NCBI GenBank assembly: GCA_951217055.1
Contig: OX578277.1
Span: 64,512,388-64,576,387 of the forward strand
Length of the DNA stretch: 64,000 bases
DNA from: Gerris lacustris
Lineage: Eukaryota; Arthropoda; Insecta; Hemiptera; Gerridae
Direction: 5' to 3'
Made by a program: the position numbers and the translations under genes. This document shows positions 39,552 through 53,900 of the stretch, piece by piece. The notes under the pieces were generated by a model. That model worked only from the letters and a program-made list of their open reading frames with translations, was not told the origin of the DNA and did no database searches. Positions within the stretch are counted from its first letter, which is position 1, and each line of letters begins with the position of its first letter.

Positions 39552-39699
39552 GTTCAGGGGATATGAACCAAAGTAAGATGGACAGACAAACATATCACCC
39601 TCGGCACAAACAAGGGTTTTGAGGATGATATACGAAACCCTAAAAACACTTAAACCTAAATATGGTAAAAATAAGTAACTAAATGTCAAATTAAAAAAA

Positions 39700-39813
<114 letters not shown>

Positions 39814-39905
39814 CAACTACTTTGAAATTAAAATGAGTAAATTCAGTTAATTTTGTACAAAAAAAAAATGGCAGTATTAATTAAGATAATAAAAAAATAG
39901 ATATA

Positions 39906-40566
39906 CAGGGTGACCCGCGATAAAATGTCATAAAGAAACTGGCTGATTCTATGGGTCAAATGCAACAAAAAATGTGTTTTTTAATGTTTTTTGCGAATAT
40001 CTCGAAAACGAAGCTGTTCTTGGTCCATGTTTATAGGAACTTTTTTATTCAGCGTCAAATTTCCACAAGAAACAAAGTTTTGCGGTTTCGTTCGGGGAAA
40101 CCTTTTTTGCATTTGTACAATAATTGGTTGTGACATCAATCCACCATAATTCAAAAACTAGTCCGTTGATCTTAAACTTTAATTATACCATTTGAAAGCT
40201 TATGAAAGGCAGAAGTTTTTCCTGAAAATGCCACACATCTAACATTCCTCAATCAAGAGTAATATGCTCGGGAATTTCGTAGTCGAATTTCAAATGATCA
40301 GCTGATAATTTGAAAATAAATTAATGATTCTGAAAGGATTTCTTATGCTCTTTAAAATTGGTCCTTAACCCAATTTCTCTATCTCATTTAGTTTTTGAGG
40401 TATTTGGCATTTTTTGAAAATTTTCGTGAAGCACTTTAAAAAAAGAAATAAATCGATATCTCGAGTACTATTGAGATATGGGCATATGCTTACTCGACAT
40501 TTTTTGTTGCATTTGACCCATAGAATCAGCCAGTTTCTTTATGACATTTTATCGCGGGTCACCCTG
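39906..40566. mobile_element. Mariner-type MITE with perfect 70-bp inverted repeats
   Basis: Arms 39906-39975 and 40497-40566 are perfectly complementary, starting CAGGGTGACCCGCGATAAAA. Flanked by TA on both sides (39904-39905, 40567-40568). The CAGGGTG start and TA target fit Tc1/mariner. The interior is non-coding; the only frame, 39951-40133, overlaps the left arm. The perfect arms suggest recent movement. Confidence 0.88.
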
Positions 40567-40569
40567 TAT

Positions 40570-41778
40570 TCATATTAGACCATAATTTGTTGCAATGTAT
40601 TCTTTATGCCACATAAGAAACTGATAAACGAATAATAAATTTTAAGTAATAATTGAAAAATGTATAAAACTCCTACATGTTCTTAAGCCTCTAAAAACGA
40701 TATTATTTATTGATTTTGAGTACAGGGAGTTCAGTTTCGAATGCCTGGTTATTATCATGAATGAGCTAAAGGAAAGAATTACACAGGCCCATTGACAATA
40801 TTCGCTTGAGCATATTCAAAACGGTTTTACAGAATTAATTGAGACAAAATCTGCGCTGAAGTAGGTAGCAAAACAATTTTGATTTATGATATAATAATTA
40901 TAAAAATTTAAATTCAACACTGTTAAGGTTTTTGTAATAGTTCAATTCAAATAAGGTGAAAAAATGAAAATTAATAATTACCTGCCATGCTAAACAAAAA
41001 CTTTGAGCTTTTTTTATATTAGCTTATTGTTTGATTTCTAAGTACATAATTTATTTTATTTTGATCAAACAAAATAATATTAAATATTTTTGATATTTTT
41101 TAATATTTAAACTTTTTGCAAATTTGAACCATTTTTCAAAAATAATATTAAACACAAGGGTAAAGGTTAAATGCCATAAAATATAAGGGTAGTTTACTCT
41201 TGATAATTTTTTTAAAGGGTTTTAGAAACTTAACACCCTGTACCTAAAATCAATAAAATATTATAATTTTTAGGGGTTAAGAACAAGCAGGAGTTTTTGA
41301 ATATTTTTCGAAAACCCAAAAATATGAAAATTTTTCCTCTTGGATACTTTATTTTGGGACACACTGTAGTCTTATAGAGAATTAAAATAGAAAAATTGTC
41401 ATTACTTTAATAATTTTATTTTCTGTGCAGTTTTAAAAGGTGTCAGGATTCTTAAAATATATAATATTCTCGCAATTAATCGGGCATCTTGTAATTTAAT
41501 TTTTATTTTGTTACATTACAGTATTTAAAGGTGCCCTATAATTAATAATATCATGCTTAAATATATATATATATATATTATAATCTAAATAAATAATTAA
41601 TCTTATAAGTATAAAAAAAACTATCTACTTTAGAATAAAATCAAAATCAGAAACTTTAAATTATGGTAAATTTTTAGAATGTTTTAATTTTTAAAAACTA
41701 TTAGTTAATCTTCACCAGCAACAATTCTTTAACATCTTTAGTCTCCAGGAGGAGCTAATTTCATCCTAGTTAACTAAA
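40570..41778. other. 3' flank of TTF2, no other gene seen
   Basis: AT-rich, no recognised gene or element boundary. Several AATAAA-type words lie on the minus strand (for example complement at about 41417-41422), so the TTF2 poly(A) site cannot be fixed. Confidence 0.4.
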
Positions 41779-41810
41779 TTAATTAAATGAACTTAAGTTC
41801 ATTTAATTAA
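41779..41810. repeat. Perfect 32-bp palindrome downstream of TTF2 stop
   Basis: Self-complementary around CTTAAG, with TTAATTAAATGAA arms. It starts 89 bp past the TTF2 stop codon, so it would form a hairpin in the 3' UTR. Confidence 0.8.
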
Positions 41811-41898
41811 ATGAATAAGAATTGCAGTTATGAACCTTGGACAATTAACGGATCAATTAATCAATTATATAAGTCACAAAAAAGAATCAGCTATCAAA

Positions 41899-42055
41899 TT
41901 AATCCTGCTTGACTTGGAAAAGCATCTTGAGATCATCTAGAGTAAGTTTGGTTGACGATGTACGGCCAGTTCCGGTCAAAACATTTTCAGCAAGCTGTAG
42001 TTTCATGTCTTGAAGTTTTAGAATTCTTTCTTCAATTGTGTCTTCACAAATAAAC
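41899..42055 (-). CDS. TTF2: TTF2 last coding exon and stop
   Basis: 157 bp, acceptor TTGTTCAG. Encodes [28 protein letters not shown] and [16 protein letters not shown], then TAA (41901-41899). Matches the conserved end of TTF2. Confidence 0.95.
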
Positions 42056-44876
42056 CTGAACAAGAAAAATCGGACAGGAAGATGAATATGGTTAAATTAC
42101 AAGTAAAACAGTTTATTGTAAACACAAAAAATTGGTCAAACTAACACAAACAAAACTTTAACATAATATACACAGTGTTACTGAATTTAAATTACATGCT
42201 ATTTAATTTAATTAATTAATTATTAGTCCGTCAATTAGTGTAAAATTTGTTGACAATGTTTAAGAAAATATTTATTTCACGTCATTTCAAGGGGTTTGGG
42301 GACAGTACCCTAACTTTAGAGCTAAAATTAATTTCTCAATTTCACCTTAGGGTAGGATTTTTCTGAACATGCATACCAAATTTCATCAACTGTTCATCTG
42401 CAAAGATAACAAGCAGCCTTTCCTTGGTTTTTTTTTTTTTTTTTTTTTTTAAAGAACCTTTCTTCCAACAAAATTCTATCACAATACTTTCTCACCATAC
42501 TTCTGTTTTAATTATGAATATGGTCCTGATTATTTTTATGAGGGTTTTGGAAATGAAACTATTTATGAAACTATTTAATTTAATTGCTTGGCCTACATAA
42601 TAATAGGAAACATACCCAATGATCCCTAGCATGAGTCCAGCGCGGAGGCGCAGGGTGAGGGCTAGTCCTTATAATTATTATAATTACTTGGCTTTGAAAT
42701 ACTGACACAAAAATCGAAGGGAGAGTCGGTGATCCGAGAATGTTTATCTCAACAACCCCCTTCCTGTGACACCAGTTTCTCTTTATCTTTGTGAATTACT
42801 CCTATCGCCTAAAAAATGACTTTTCTTTCTTATTAGGAATTATCACTCGCATATTTTAAGAATTATTATAAAGAAATATTTAATCAGTTTGTTTTTGAAA
42901 ACGGTGTTGAGTGCAAAAAATGGTGTTGAAATCGGTGTAAATATCAGATTATTTTTCAAAAAATCAATAAATTTGTTTTTATTCAAAATTAAAAATGATT
43001 AAAGATTGTTTTGTTTTTATTAAAAATTAAAAATGATTAAAGATTACTTTGTTTTTATTAAAAATTTAAAATTATTAAAGAATTTTTTTGTTTTTATTTG
43101 TTTTATTGTCTTATTATTAAATAGACATGCATATACCATGTATGTATGTATGTACATATTGTATTAAAAAATTTGACATAAAATAAGATGCATTTTTTTT
43201 GTGTGTATTTGTTATTTAACACAAAATTATTTAATCAATAAAAAATATTTTGGTCCCTCAGTTTCATGTTAAACAATTGTCACTGTAGTAGTAGTAGCTG
43301 TAAACATAGACTGAAAATATTGTGAGATTTTAATGGATTTATTTGTTTTGAGGTCCCCTGAGTACAAAAAAGTGATAATATTGTGACAACAAAAGTATTT
43401 GAGATTTTATTGGATTTACTTGTTGTTTTTTGAAAATTATAATTGAATGCTCTATTATGGTATAATGATTGGTGATTGCATTGTGAAAATATTTGTATTA
43501 AAACTATTTAATTTAAATTACTCGTACAATTGAAGGAATAATAATTATTATTTATTTAGGTTTTACTTTACTTTATGTTTGGAACTAAGTTCCTTATGGC
43601 ACGTTCTGGAGCCCGGGAGTGAATCCAAAAAAAACGACCAAAATCACCGTCACGCAAAAACCGTCACGAAAACTACCGATGACGATAACTTGAGTAAAAG
43701 ATCACCGAGTTAGTTGAAATTTGGTACACATGTTCATTTTACCAATGCTCAGGCTGAGTTCGTTAGAAAACTTGAAATAGGAAATGTACTGAATTACTTA
43801 GATGTAACAATCATTAAAAACAAAGAAGGAGACATCACAACTAAATGGTTTGAGAAGGAAATAAAAAATAAACATTTTCTAAACTTTAATTCTTTTCACC
43901 CTTTCTTCCAAAAGAAAAATGCAGCATACAATATAATTCATAAAGCAATAGTGTTAACTGATAAAAACCATTTACCAAATACAAAAAGTTACATTTATAA
44001 AAAATTACTTAAAAACATGTTTCCTATTAAATTAATAAGACAATTATGGTTCAAAGCTTTAAATTCACATAATAATACACAAGTTAGAGAGAACCAAGAT
44101 GACAATGCAAATATAATGTACAAATATAAATCGTTAACGTACATAAAAGGATTAACAGAAAAAGTGGTAAATACATTCAAAAAATTTGATTGCGAAGATA
44201 TAAAGTTTGGCATGAAGCCAACAAACAAAATTAAAACACAGATATTTAGCAAGCTAAAAGATAAAGTACCCAAAGAAGAAGAAATGGGATTTGTGTATTT
44301 AATACCGTGTAGAGATTGCAACAAAAAATATATAGGGGAATCTCGACAAACATTTAATAACAGAATTAAACAACACGAGGGAGATGTAAGGTGCAAGAAT
44401 AATAAGACAGCTCTCGCAATTCACGCATTGGAGGAAAATCACAGAATAGATTTTAACAAAGCTAAAATAATAGACAAAGAAAATAATAATGCGAAAAGGA
44501 AAATGTTGGAAGCTGCTCTGATATCAAATTGCCCCCAAAACATGAACTTCAAAACGGACACGAAAGACTTAAATAAATATTACGCAGGAATTTTCAAATC
44601 ACTTAAACTGGATACTAAGCTATAATAATTATTAACCACATCCATCCATAGTAATTTAAAAAGAGCAATATTCATAATCATAATAGTCGAAATAGTTTTT
44701 CTTTATAATATTATAAAAATATAATCTTTATTTGATAAAAATATTGTGTAAATTATAGAATTAATATTACCACCAGAAATTAATTGTAATTGTTATATTG
44801 TTAGTTTTTTGTCATGTTATAAAACAAGGAATTTTATGTTTGTTAATAAAATCAGTTATTATATTATAGTTATATT

Positions 44877-44916
<40 letters not shown>

Positions 44917-47900
44917 TTTTTTTATTTATTTATTTTATTTTATTTTTATTTTTTTTTTTATTTATTTATTTATTTATTTATCTATTTATTTTTTTTTTTT
45001 TTTTGTTTATTTGATAAAACTTTTTGTAATTTCGAGAATTAATATTACTACCAGAAATTAATTTTAATTGTTATATTGTTAATTTGTTGTCATGTTATAA
45101 AACAAGGATTAGTATGTTGCTTAATATAATCAGTTATATTTAAATAATTTAATATTTGAATGCTATTAATGCCTTTAATTTTATATAAGTTTTAATCGAT
45201 TGTCAGATATTTACTTAGAATATGTAAGCAAATATAAAAAGTAAATTATTTATTAAATGGTAGAGTTGAATGTGATTATGACTAAAATTAATTAATGGGG
45301 AAAAAAATTTAAATTAAATATTAGTTTTTAAATAAATATAATAGTCAGTATGTATAAGAGAATGTAAAGCAAAGCTGTAAGAACAAACCAGGGTTAGTTT
45401 TTAACTAGGTAAATAAATAATACTAGTTCAGTAGTCAGAGTCAGTCAGGTGCAGGAGTTAGATGACTCTACACAGACTGTTCCAGTTCCATGTCTTAATA
45501 TTTTTGACCACTTTACAATTAGTAAAGTTTTTAACATGATTTAACTTTATACTATTTAACTAAGGAACAGCATGAAATCTATTTAAGGTAATCATTTATA
45601 ATTTTTATTAATAAGTTTCTTTTATCAATATATTTAACGCTAATAAAATTAATAAAGTAAGTCTCATTATTGATTATGTATATAAAAGACATTTTTCACT
45701 AATTTTTTAGAAACCCAAATATTAAATTTTATATTTTTTATAATTTATTAAAAAAATAAAATTGTATTTACATAAATGTATTAGAATCTAATTTAAATAT
45801 TAATAAAATTTCAGGTTTTGAGAATGTCCCAAAAAAATAGGGATGAAATATCAACCATGTTTTTAATCAACTAAAAGCAGTTTTTTTATTTACCCCTGAA
45901 GACTCATCATCGAAGCATAAACTTAATATCTAAACCATAGGGGACAGCATAAAGAAAAAAGAAATATGAAGAATTTTTTTGTTTTTATTTGTTTTATTGT
46001 CTTATTATTAAATAGACATGCATATACCATGTATGTATGTATGTACATATTGTATTAAAAAATTTGACATAAAATAAGATGCATTTTTTTTGTGTGTATT
46101 TGTTATTTAACACAAAATTATTTAATCAATAAAAAATATTTTGGTCCCTCAGTTTCATGTTAAACAATTGTCACTGTAGTAGTAGTAGCTGTAAACATAG
46201 ACTGAAAATATTGTGAGATTTTAATGGATTTATTTGTTTTGAGGTCCCCTGAGTACAAAAAAGTGATAATATTGTGACAACAAAAGTATTTGAGATTTTA
46301 TTGGATTTACTTGTTGTTTTTTGAAAATTATAATTGAATGCTCTATTATGGTATAATGATTGGTGATTGCATTGTGAAAATATTTGTATTAAAACTATTT
46401 AATTTAAATTACTCGTACAATTGAAGGAATAATAATTATTATTTATTTAGGTTTTACTTTACTTTATGTTTGGAACTAAGTTCCTTATGGCACGTTCTGG
46501 AGCCCGGGAGTGAATCCAAAAAAAACGACCAAAATCACCGTCACGCAAAAACCGTCACGAAAACTACCGATGACGATAACTTGAGTAAAAGATCACCGAG
46601 TTAGTTGAAATTTGGTACACATGTTCATTTTACCAATGCTCAGGCTGAGTTCGTTAGAAAACGTTATCCACCCAAGCATTCACATGTAAGCTTCAAAAAG
46701 ACGGGAAAAAATGTTATTTTGGAAGCTTGTTACATTACTTGTTTATTTTTGTTATATGTCAAAATGTCACTTGTAAATATCGAAAATATAATCCCGGTCT
46801 TGATAAAAGTAAAATTGATCTGTGCTGACGCTTATTTCAATATATTAGGTATATTATTATAATACTGCGTATTTAATCCAAGAAAAAATTCTAACTTCAT
46901 CTATTTAATGAGACAAACAACTTGTTAAAATATTTTTTTAGTAAAACGAACACCGGCACTGTTATGAAGTGATAAAGATTGCTAAATTGATTAAAGTGGA
47001 CCCAAACGTTTAAAATAAAGAAAACCCATTTTATATATAATATATAATGTTTGTAGTCCCCTTATTAGGTATAATATTATAATTATTTAGGTCCTCAGGG
47101 GTATTAAATAAGTAAAAACTACTTCATTAAGTTTTTAAGGTGATATTTCATCCCTAACTTTGAGACATCTTCCAACCTTTATTCGAGGTCTTATAGTTAA
47201 AAATCAAAAAGTTTAATACAAAACTATTTTTCGTTAATTTATAAAAAAATTAAAATAAGTCATGAGTTGTTCCCTACTTCGCCACTAGTCACAGACTTTA
47301 AAACTTAATGAAGTAGTTTTTACTTATTTAATACCCCTGAGGACCTAAATAATTATAATATTATAAAGAAAACGTTTTTATTGATATCATCCGTTCTAAC
47401 GTATAACAATTTTAATAAAACTTCTTACACATTGTCTAAAGTACAATTGAAACAGGCATGTAAAATTTCAACCTGATACAAGCAGAAGCTTTAGAGAAGG
47501 GAAGAGATATATTTTAAATTAATAGGCCGGGTAGGTAGAAAAAGTCCTATTTCAACCCAACATCCTTTAACAAACATACTCTTTAACTATAAACTCATCA
47601 TGATCAACTTTTTTCTTATATTCAATATATATTTATAGTAAGACGCTTGCTTTAATGATACAAATAATGATTTTCTTTTAATTTTTCCTTAACTCTTGCT
47701 AGGTACAAGCAGTTCGTTACTTTTAATTTTTTCTCTTTTCTAACTCCGCCATGTTTAAGTAGTTAGCAATGTATATACGTACTTAGCAGTGTGATTTTAT
47801 AATTTATATTCAATGAAAAATGTAAGGAACTTCATTCCTACCGGATGTCCCGCGACACCACCCGTATTTTTTGTTCCTATTACATTCCAAATAACTTAGA

Positions 47901-50900
47901 AATTTCAATAGGAGCTCAACGACTGCTCATTTTTGGAAATTAAAAATCAGGTGACCTGGCTAAAATAGTGTCTTATAAGTTTCAACGCAAGACTACTCTC
48001 TCTGCATAAATTAAAACCAAAACAAAGTTACAGCAGGATCATATCTATAAAAATGATTTTAAAAACAAATTATATGAAAGCTTACCATCAAAAATTTAGA
48101 AAATGAAAGAATTCCATAAATAGTTGCTTGCTAACGACTTAAAACTGGTCATGGAGTTCTTCAAAACCATTTTTTAAAAATTGGAATTTTGATAGTCCCT
48201 ATACAATAATGACCTATGAGTATTAACTGCATTGCATTTTCATTCAACCACTAAAGAAGGTGAGGAAAAGTAAAAACATCATAGGACGTAAGGATGAGCC
48301 AATTGAGGAAAATGGTTGATTACTCTGGGCTAGGCTCATCCCTTTCTATTAGTATTATTTATTTATTCTTTTTTAGTTGTTTGGCTTATAACCAAATATA
48401 ACTGAGAAAAAATATTTGAATAAGTGAAAAATCAGTCAATAAGCATGCCTAATAAAAATAACAGGGATTCTTCTTCACCAAACAAAAGAAGATCCTATAA
48501 TTAAAGCAAGTAACAGGCCTTTCTGTTCCTTTAAGTAGGCTAATATATAAATATTAAATAATGATAAAACACATTCAAGTAGCATGGCAAAAATAAAAGT
48601 CAAAGATTAATTAAATAACATTTAGTAAGAATGTGAAAATTACTTATAAATGAAAACATCTTTAGTCTGCCCAATACGATATACTCGATCAAATGCCTGA
48701 TTTTCTAGCTGTGGGTTCCAATGTACATCTACAAACAGTAAATGGTTAGCTCCAACAAGGTTTAAACCAGTCCCGCCAGCTACTAAAGACAGAAGCATCA
48801 CCTAAAAGCAAACAATTAAACATTACTATTCCGGGGGGCTTTTACACCCGAAGACGAAGGCCTCTTAGGTGGGCCCATTGAACAAACCCGGGTTAGAACC
48901 AAACTCTTCACATTTGAGTGAAGTGTTTGGTTGTTAACCATGACTCTCCTAAGATTTGAATGGAACCGAGAGTGTAGACCATGGTTTCCATGCCCAAAAC
49001 CTACCCGTTTATTTAAACAATGATGGGTGAACATTGAGCGGGGGGCCCAGTCTGGGAATTGAACCCAGAGCTCAAGGTCAAGCGGACACCCGTCCTACAA
49101 CTGACCATGCCCGATGCTGCTTTACTTGCCTGATTGAAAGGCAAGCGCTCTCTACTCCGGGCTACTCAGGACACCCATCGTGTGTCTTTACTATTGAAGC
49201 AAGTGTAATACAATAAAGATTGTTAGTTAAAGAGTATGATTAGAACAAAGAGTCATGTAGTGAAGGAGCTGGATGACTTCCTAACCCTTTCCACTTACCT
49301 CCACGCTCCAAACATCTACTATACAATAGATCACTTTACTACACAAAAACTTCTGTTTGTATTAAGTTGACATTTTACATCCATGATTCAATAGTACATT
49401 AGACAAGTCAAATGAAGTTTCATAAAAATTATGAACGTATTGAATTGATACGTTAGTAGAACATATTAAGTAAAAACATTGTTTTCTCTCTTTAAAAGGA
49501 TTTAGCAAAATTTATCACTTCATTGCCACATTGAATAGATGAAGATAGAATCGATAAATTTGAAGCTGGCGTTTCTCTGTTGGGTCATTTTGGAAAATTT
49601 AGACATTTCTCTAGAAAGATAATAGTATGGTAACATTTGTATTAAATAGACTACATTTATATATAACTATTTTCATCATAAGAACCATTATGACAATGTC
49701 ATATTTTTGAGGTTCAATTTTTTTCAAATTTAGTGCTAAACTAATTAAAAGCATCTTACTAAGCTATACTTTGACTGGCCTAACAGCACTAGAGCCCTGG
49801 CCTCTCATCTAACCGATGACGACCCTTCCAAATAAAAACATCATTGCTACGTTACTTTTATTAATACCAAACAGAATACTGATATAAAAGTACTAATACT
49901 TATTTTAAACATATAGGTGATTTACGTACTCTAGGCCCTTTGCCATTTATGTTGAATTTTGTAATCATGTCACCTCTATCTGCAACTTTAACTTTGCCAG
50001 TAAGAGAGCAAAATTTAATATTTAGCTTTAACATTTCTTCTTCGAATATATCCAGGACTGAAGTAAACTGAGATATTATTAATGCTTTATCTTCTTGTGA
50101 AACTAGAACTCGTTCCTTCAAATATTCAATCACTTTTCGAACCTGAAAACAACTAGGGAAATTAGAGTATGCTCATGAAAAAAAAACACTTTTTGTAGAT
50201 TAAGAAATATTAGAAATGACAAAATGCTTGCATACGAGTCTGCAAGGCAGTGAGACATTTTCATGTAACGCTTTTTGGTGTCGTTTTTTGGTAAGTGCCA
50301 AAAAGAGTTTTGGTAAGAGTTTAAGTGCCAAAGTAAAGACATGAAAATGTCAAAAATTCGAGCTTGCAGATTCTTGTTCTTCAGATTTTTAATAATTTGT
50401 AAATTAGGAATTTAATCGAAAATATGTTGTGCACGAAGAAAGAAAGCACTTTTCTTCTTTTCCAGTTTATTAAGAAGTAATTTTTTAGCTTCTTCACCCA
50501 TATTTTTATAATAAATGCAAAAAATTATAGTATAACAAAAATAAAAAATTATAAAGTAAAAAATAAATTTTATGTCTGTAAGTTTGTCCGATGTAAATCG
50601 GAGCAGCATAAGTTGTAGTTAAGGAGAGGGAGGGGGGGGGGGGGACCGCTGTGGAATGCGAGTGACTGCTGGAGCGGTAGCGAGAAGCGAAGAGCGGAAG
50701 TCGGGGCGCAGAGCCAGTTTCGCGCAAGGTGAAGGAGTAGCCCCTAACGATGGTGAGCCCCGGGGGGAAGGCTCTCTCTACAACCTCTACTCTAGATAAA
50801 ACTATTCATACATACTACCTCCTGCATCTTCCTAACCTCCTGTTACGTGTGTAATGCTTTTTGGTGACTTTATTGTAACACTTTTCGAGTTTATGTGCCA

Positions 50901-53900
50901 AATTCAAGACATGAAAATGGTTTAAATCTATGTGATTGTTAAAAATTTGTGCAAAGCTCATATGTTGAATTTAAACTTTCTGGGTTGGTTGTTCAGTTAT
51001 GTAAAAGGAAAAAAAAACAAAAAAAAACTTTAGTATACAAGAAGAACCATTGGCATGATTTTAAATTGAGAAAAAGAGCAGAAAACCGAGAAAACAATCA
51101 GAGAAGGGGTAAACTTGTAAAAAGAGAGTATTAAACCCTTTCAATTGTCCTGGAATTGGTTGTATATTTAACCCAAAACATGCGCAGTATGTTAACATTT
51201 TATTGCAAAAAGTGTTTAGGCCATTATTTATTTATTTTAATTTTCCCAAAATAGTTTGTTAAGCTAAGTTTGGAAACAGATAACACATGTCATTAATTTT
51301 AAGGCATAACTCTTTGCATAATTCTAAGAAAACAATTTTATGTCAAAACATTGTTATATTAGTCTTCCAGAAAGGATTCTTTAGACCTAGCTAACTAAAT
51401 ATTCTTAAGTAATATTTTTTCACGGCGGCCATTTAAAAAATAATAATACTAACAGAAAATGCATTTTAAGTATGATAAATGTAGACTGAATAGGTAGGCC
51501 TTAGCTAAGAGAATAGTTAAGGGAAAAACTCCAGTTGATGAAATATTTCCATTTCCACTTAAAATTGTGGAAGGAACATAAAAACGAAAATTAAATTATA
51601 GGAGTTTAAGTGTCTCAACCATCGTATTATGAATTAAATTATTCAATTTGAAGTGGAACTACACTAAATTTGGACAGCGTTGTGTTAGAATGCACATATT
51701 ATCAACGTTTAACTATATAGTTTTAACTACAATGCATTTACTCTTATCTTTACATGAATGTAACTATATCAAATCTTACGTGTTCTTATTAATATGCTCA
51801 ACTGCTAAGATTAATAAAAACCAAATAGTTGAAAAAATAAAAGCCTTAAATTAGGGGAAACCAATTAAAGGACAAATGTAACTGTTTTACTAAAGTTTTT
51901 ATCAGAAAGGCCTGAACTAATTTGCGTGATCAAACTATGACCTTTAGGTGAGGAATATGAGGTGGTAAAGTCAGGACACTAAGAGTATACTAGCACTAAG
52001 TGGGTACAGCTGATAGACAGCCCTGTTACCAAGCGGGTAGTAGCTCCTAGTGGGTACAGCAAGAAGGACAGGTTAAGGGTGAGAGGTAAGAGATAAGTCA
52101 AGTGTAACTCAAGAGAGGAAGGAATAGAAAAGAATCAAGTCGGAAGGACAGAAAAGAATGAACCTGGTTCCCTTCCCAGCCCGGTGCACCGGTATTTATA
52201 GGCCCAGGAAAAGAAGAGGGGGCTGCTCCCTACCCCCATGGAGGGGAACGCTTTATGCACAAGTCAAGTCTAGAGGTGGGTAATAACAGTTATTTGCGGT
52301 AACATGTTATTGTTATTACTGTTCTGTTATCAGACAATAACATGTTCCAATAACATGTTATTTGAGTAACAGGTAATAGCCCCCTTTCGAGCCTCCAAGG
52401 GGGGGGGGGGGAGTATTTAACATAAATTATTGTGAATTAAGAATTATTGTTTTTAGTAATTTGTTGAAGGCCAAAGGTGAAGGGCGAAATATAACTCTAC
52501 ATAAAAAATAATTTCATAATAAAACAGGGTTCCTTAAACTTAAATCGTGGATGAACCGACGAGCAAAATAAAATTAAATACCCTTTTTGAAACCGATAAG
52601 AGTCTATGATAATAATAATTGATGATATATAAAAAAATAGTTGCAGTAATGTGACGTCGTAGAGAGGTGTAATATAATTATAATGAAAGTTTTTCGAGGA
52701 AAATCGGTTCAGTAGAAATGGAGATAAAGTGTATCTTAGATACCCAGAAAGGCGGGCCGCCTCAAAGAGAGGCGAGACTCTCTGGATAGGTAAGGCAAAG
52801 AGGAGTTGGAGTTAACACTAACGCAACACAGATAGATAAAGGTAATAAATAGCCCTAAGCCATAAGGTAAAGGACATTGGGACTCGGAGCAGAACAAGGT
52901 CCCATGCAAGTTAGATCCGATCTCTACCCTACAACAGCGAAATCTTTGCCGCTTATAATAATATTATTTAAACTTTGATAACAGAAACAGGGCAGAGAAC
53001 AGAAAGAATCAGGATAACATTAACGAAATGATAACAATAACAGCAATTAAGTGTTATCCTATAACAATAACAGCAACAAAGTGTTATCCTATAACAATAA
53101 CAGCTCATTGCATCTTGTTCTTGTTACTTGAAATGTTATTGATTCTGTTCTGTTATAAAATAATTTGTTATCAAATCTGTTCTGTTATCTGAGCTGTTAT
53201 AATGCGAACTGTTATTCGATAACTGGATTTTTTCAACATGTTATCGGACGAACTGTTATTCTCCAATAACATGCTATTGTAAACTGTTTTGTTATTTTCG
53301 ACCCAACTCTAGTCAAGTCTCCATGGTGGGGGAGCAAGGGCCACTACCCATATCCCTAAGCTCAAGACGGGCTGGAAGTGGAGCAGCCTCTAACTCTACC
53401 AACCTCATACATCGTCTAAATACATACATACATCGAATATAAGTACAGAAATTAGGCTCTATGCAACCATTTTACTAAAATTATAACAAAAAATACGTGC
53501 AGTGTTGCGCTACAAATGGTAGGAATGAAGTTCCATATGCTTTTCATTAAATATAAATTATAAAATCACACTGCCAAGTATACGATGTTAACTACTTATA
53601 CATAGTGGAGTTAGAAAACAGACAAAATTGAAATTAACCAACTATTTTTACTTAGCGAAGTTTAGGAAAAATTAAAAGAAAAGGTTTTTTTTTATTATCA
53701 TTTATGCGAGCATCTTGCAATAAATATGTATTGAATATTGAGAAAATTAATAGTTAATCATGATGAGTTGATAGTTAGAGAAGATGGTTGTAGTATAGGT
53801 AGTGAGGGAACGTGACTATACCCTAATACTCGCTTCCCAGCCAGGCTCCATTTAAAGTATTATAAAATAAATCACTTTACTACACAAAAACCACTGCTAC

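Larger units (their letters stand above)
37191..39646. mobile_element. Composite repeat element with nested insertions
   Basis: Perfect 16-bp inverted ends TTTTTAGGGTTTCGTA (37191-37206) and complement (39631-39646). A block of about 145 bp at 37655-37800 recurs at 38692-38786 plus 39552-39630, where a hAT element splits it. Also nested is the 369-bp MITE at 38182. Both copies of the block carry GACAGACA before ACATATCACCCTCGGCACAA. No coding capacity of its own. Confidence 0.7.

Noticed and set aside
45896..45920. Hammerhead motif at the 3' end of the Penelope-like element
   Set aside because: CUGAAGA and GAAGC are present but stem II has no pairing partner; at best a trace.
46605..46862. 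85-codon frame as a gene
   Set aside because: It shares its first 19 codons with the Penelope frame only because of the 694-bp duplication, and runs into non-coding element sequence.
52464..52494. A further hammerhead motif
   Set aside because: Related to the 21782 motif, but the CUGA box is UUGA and two core bases are missing.
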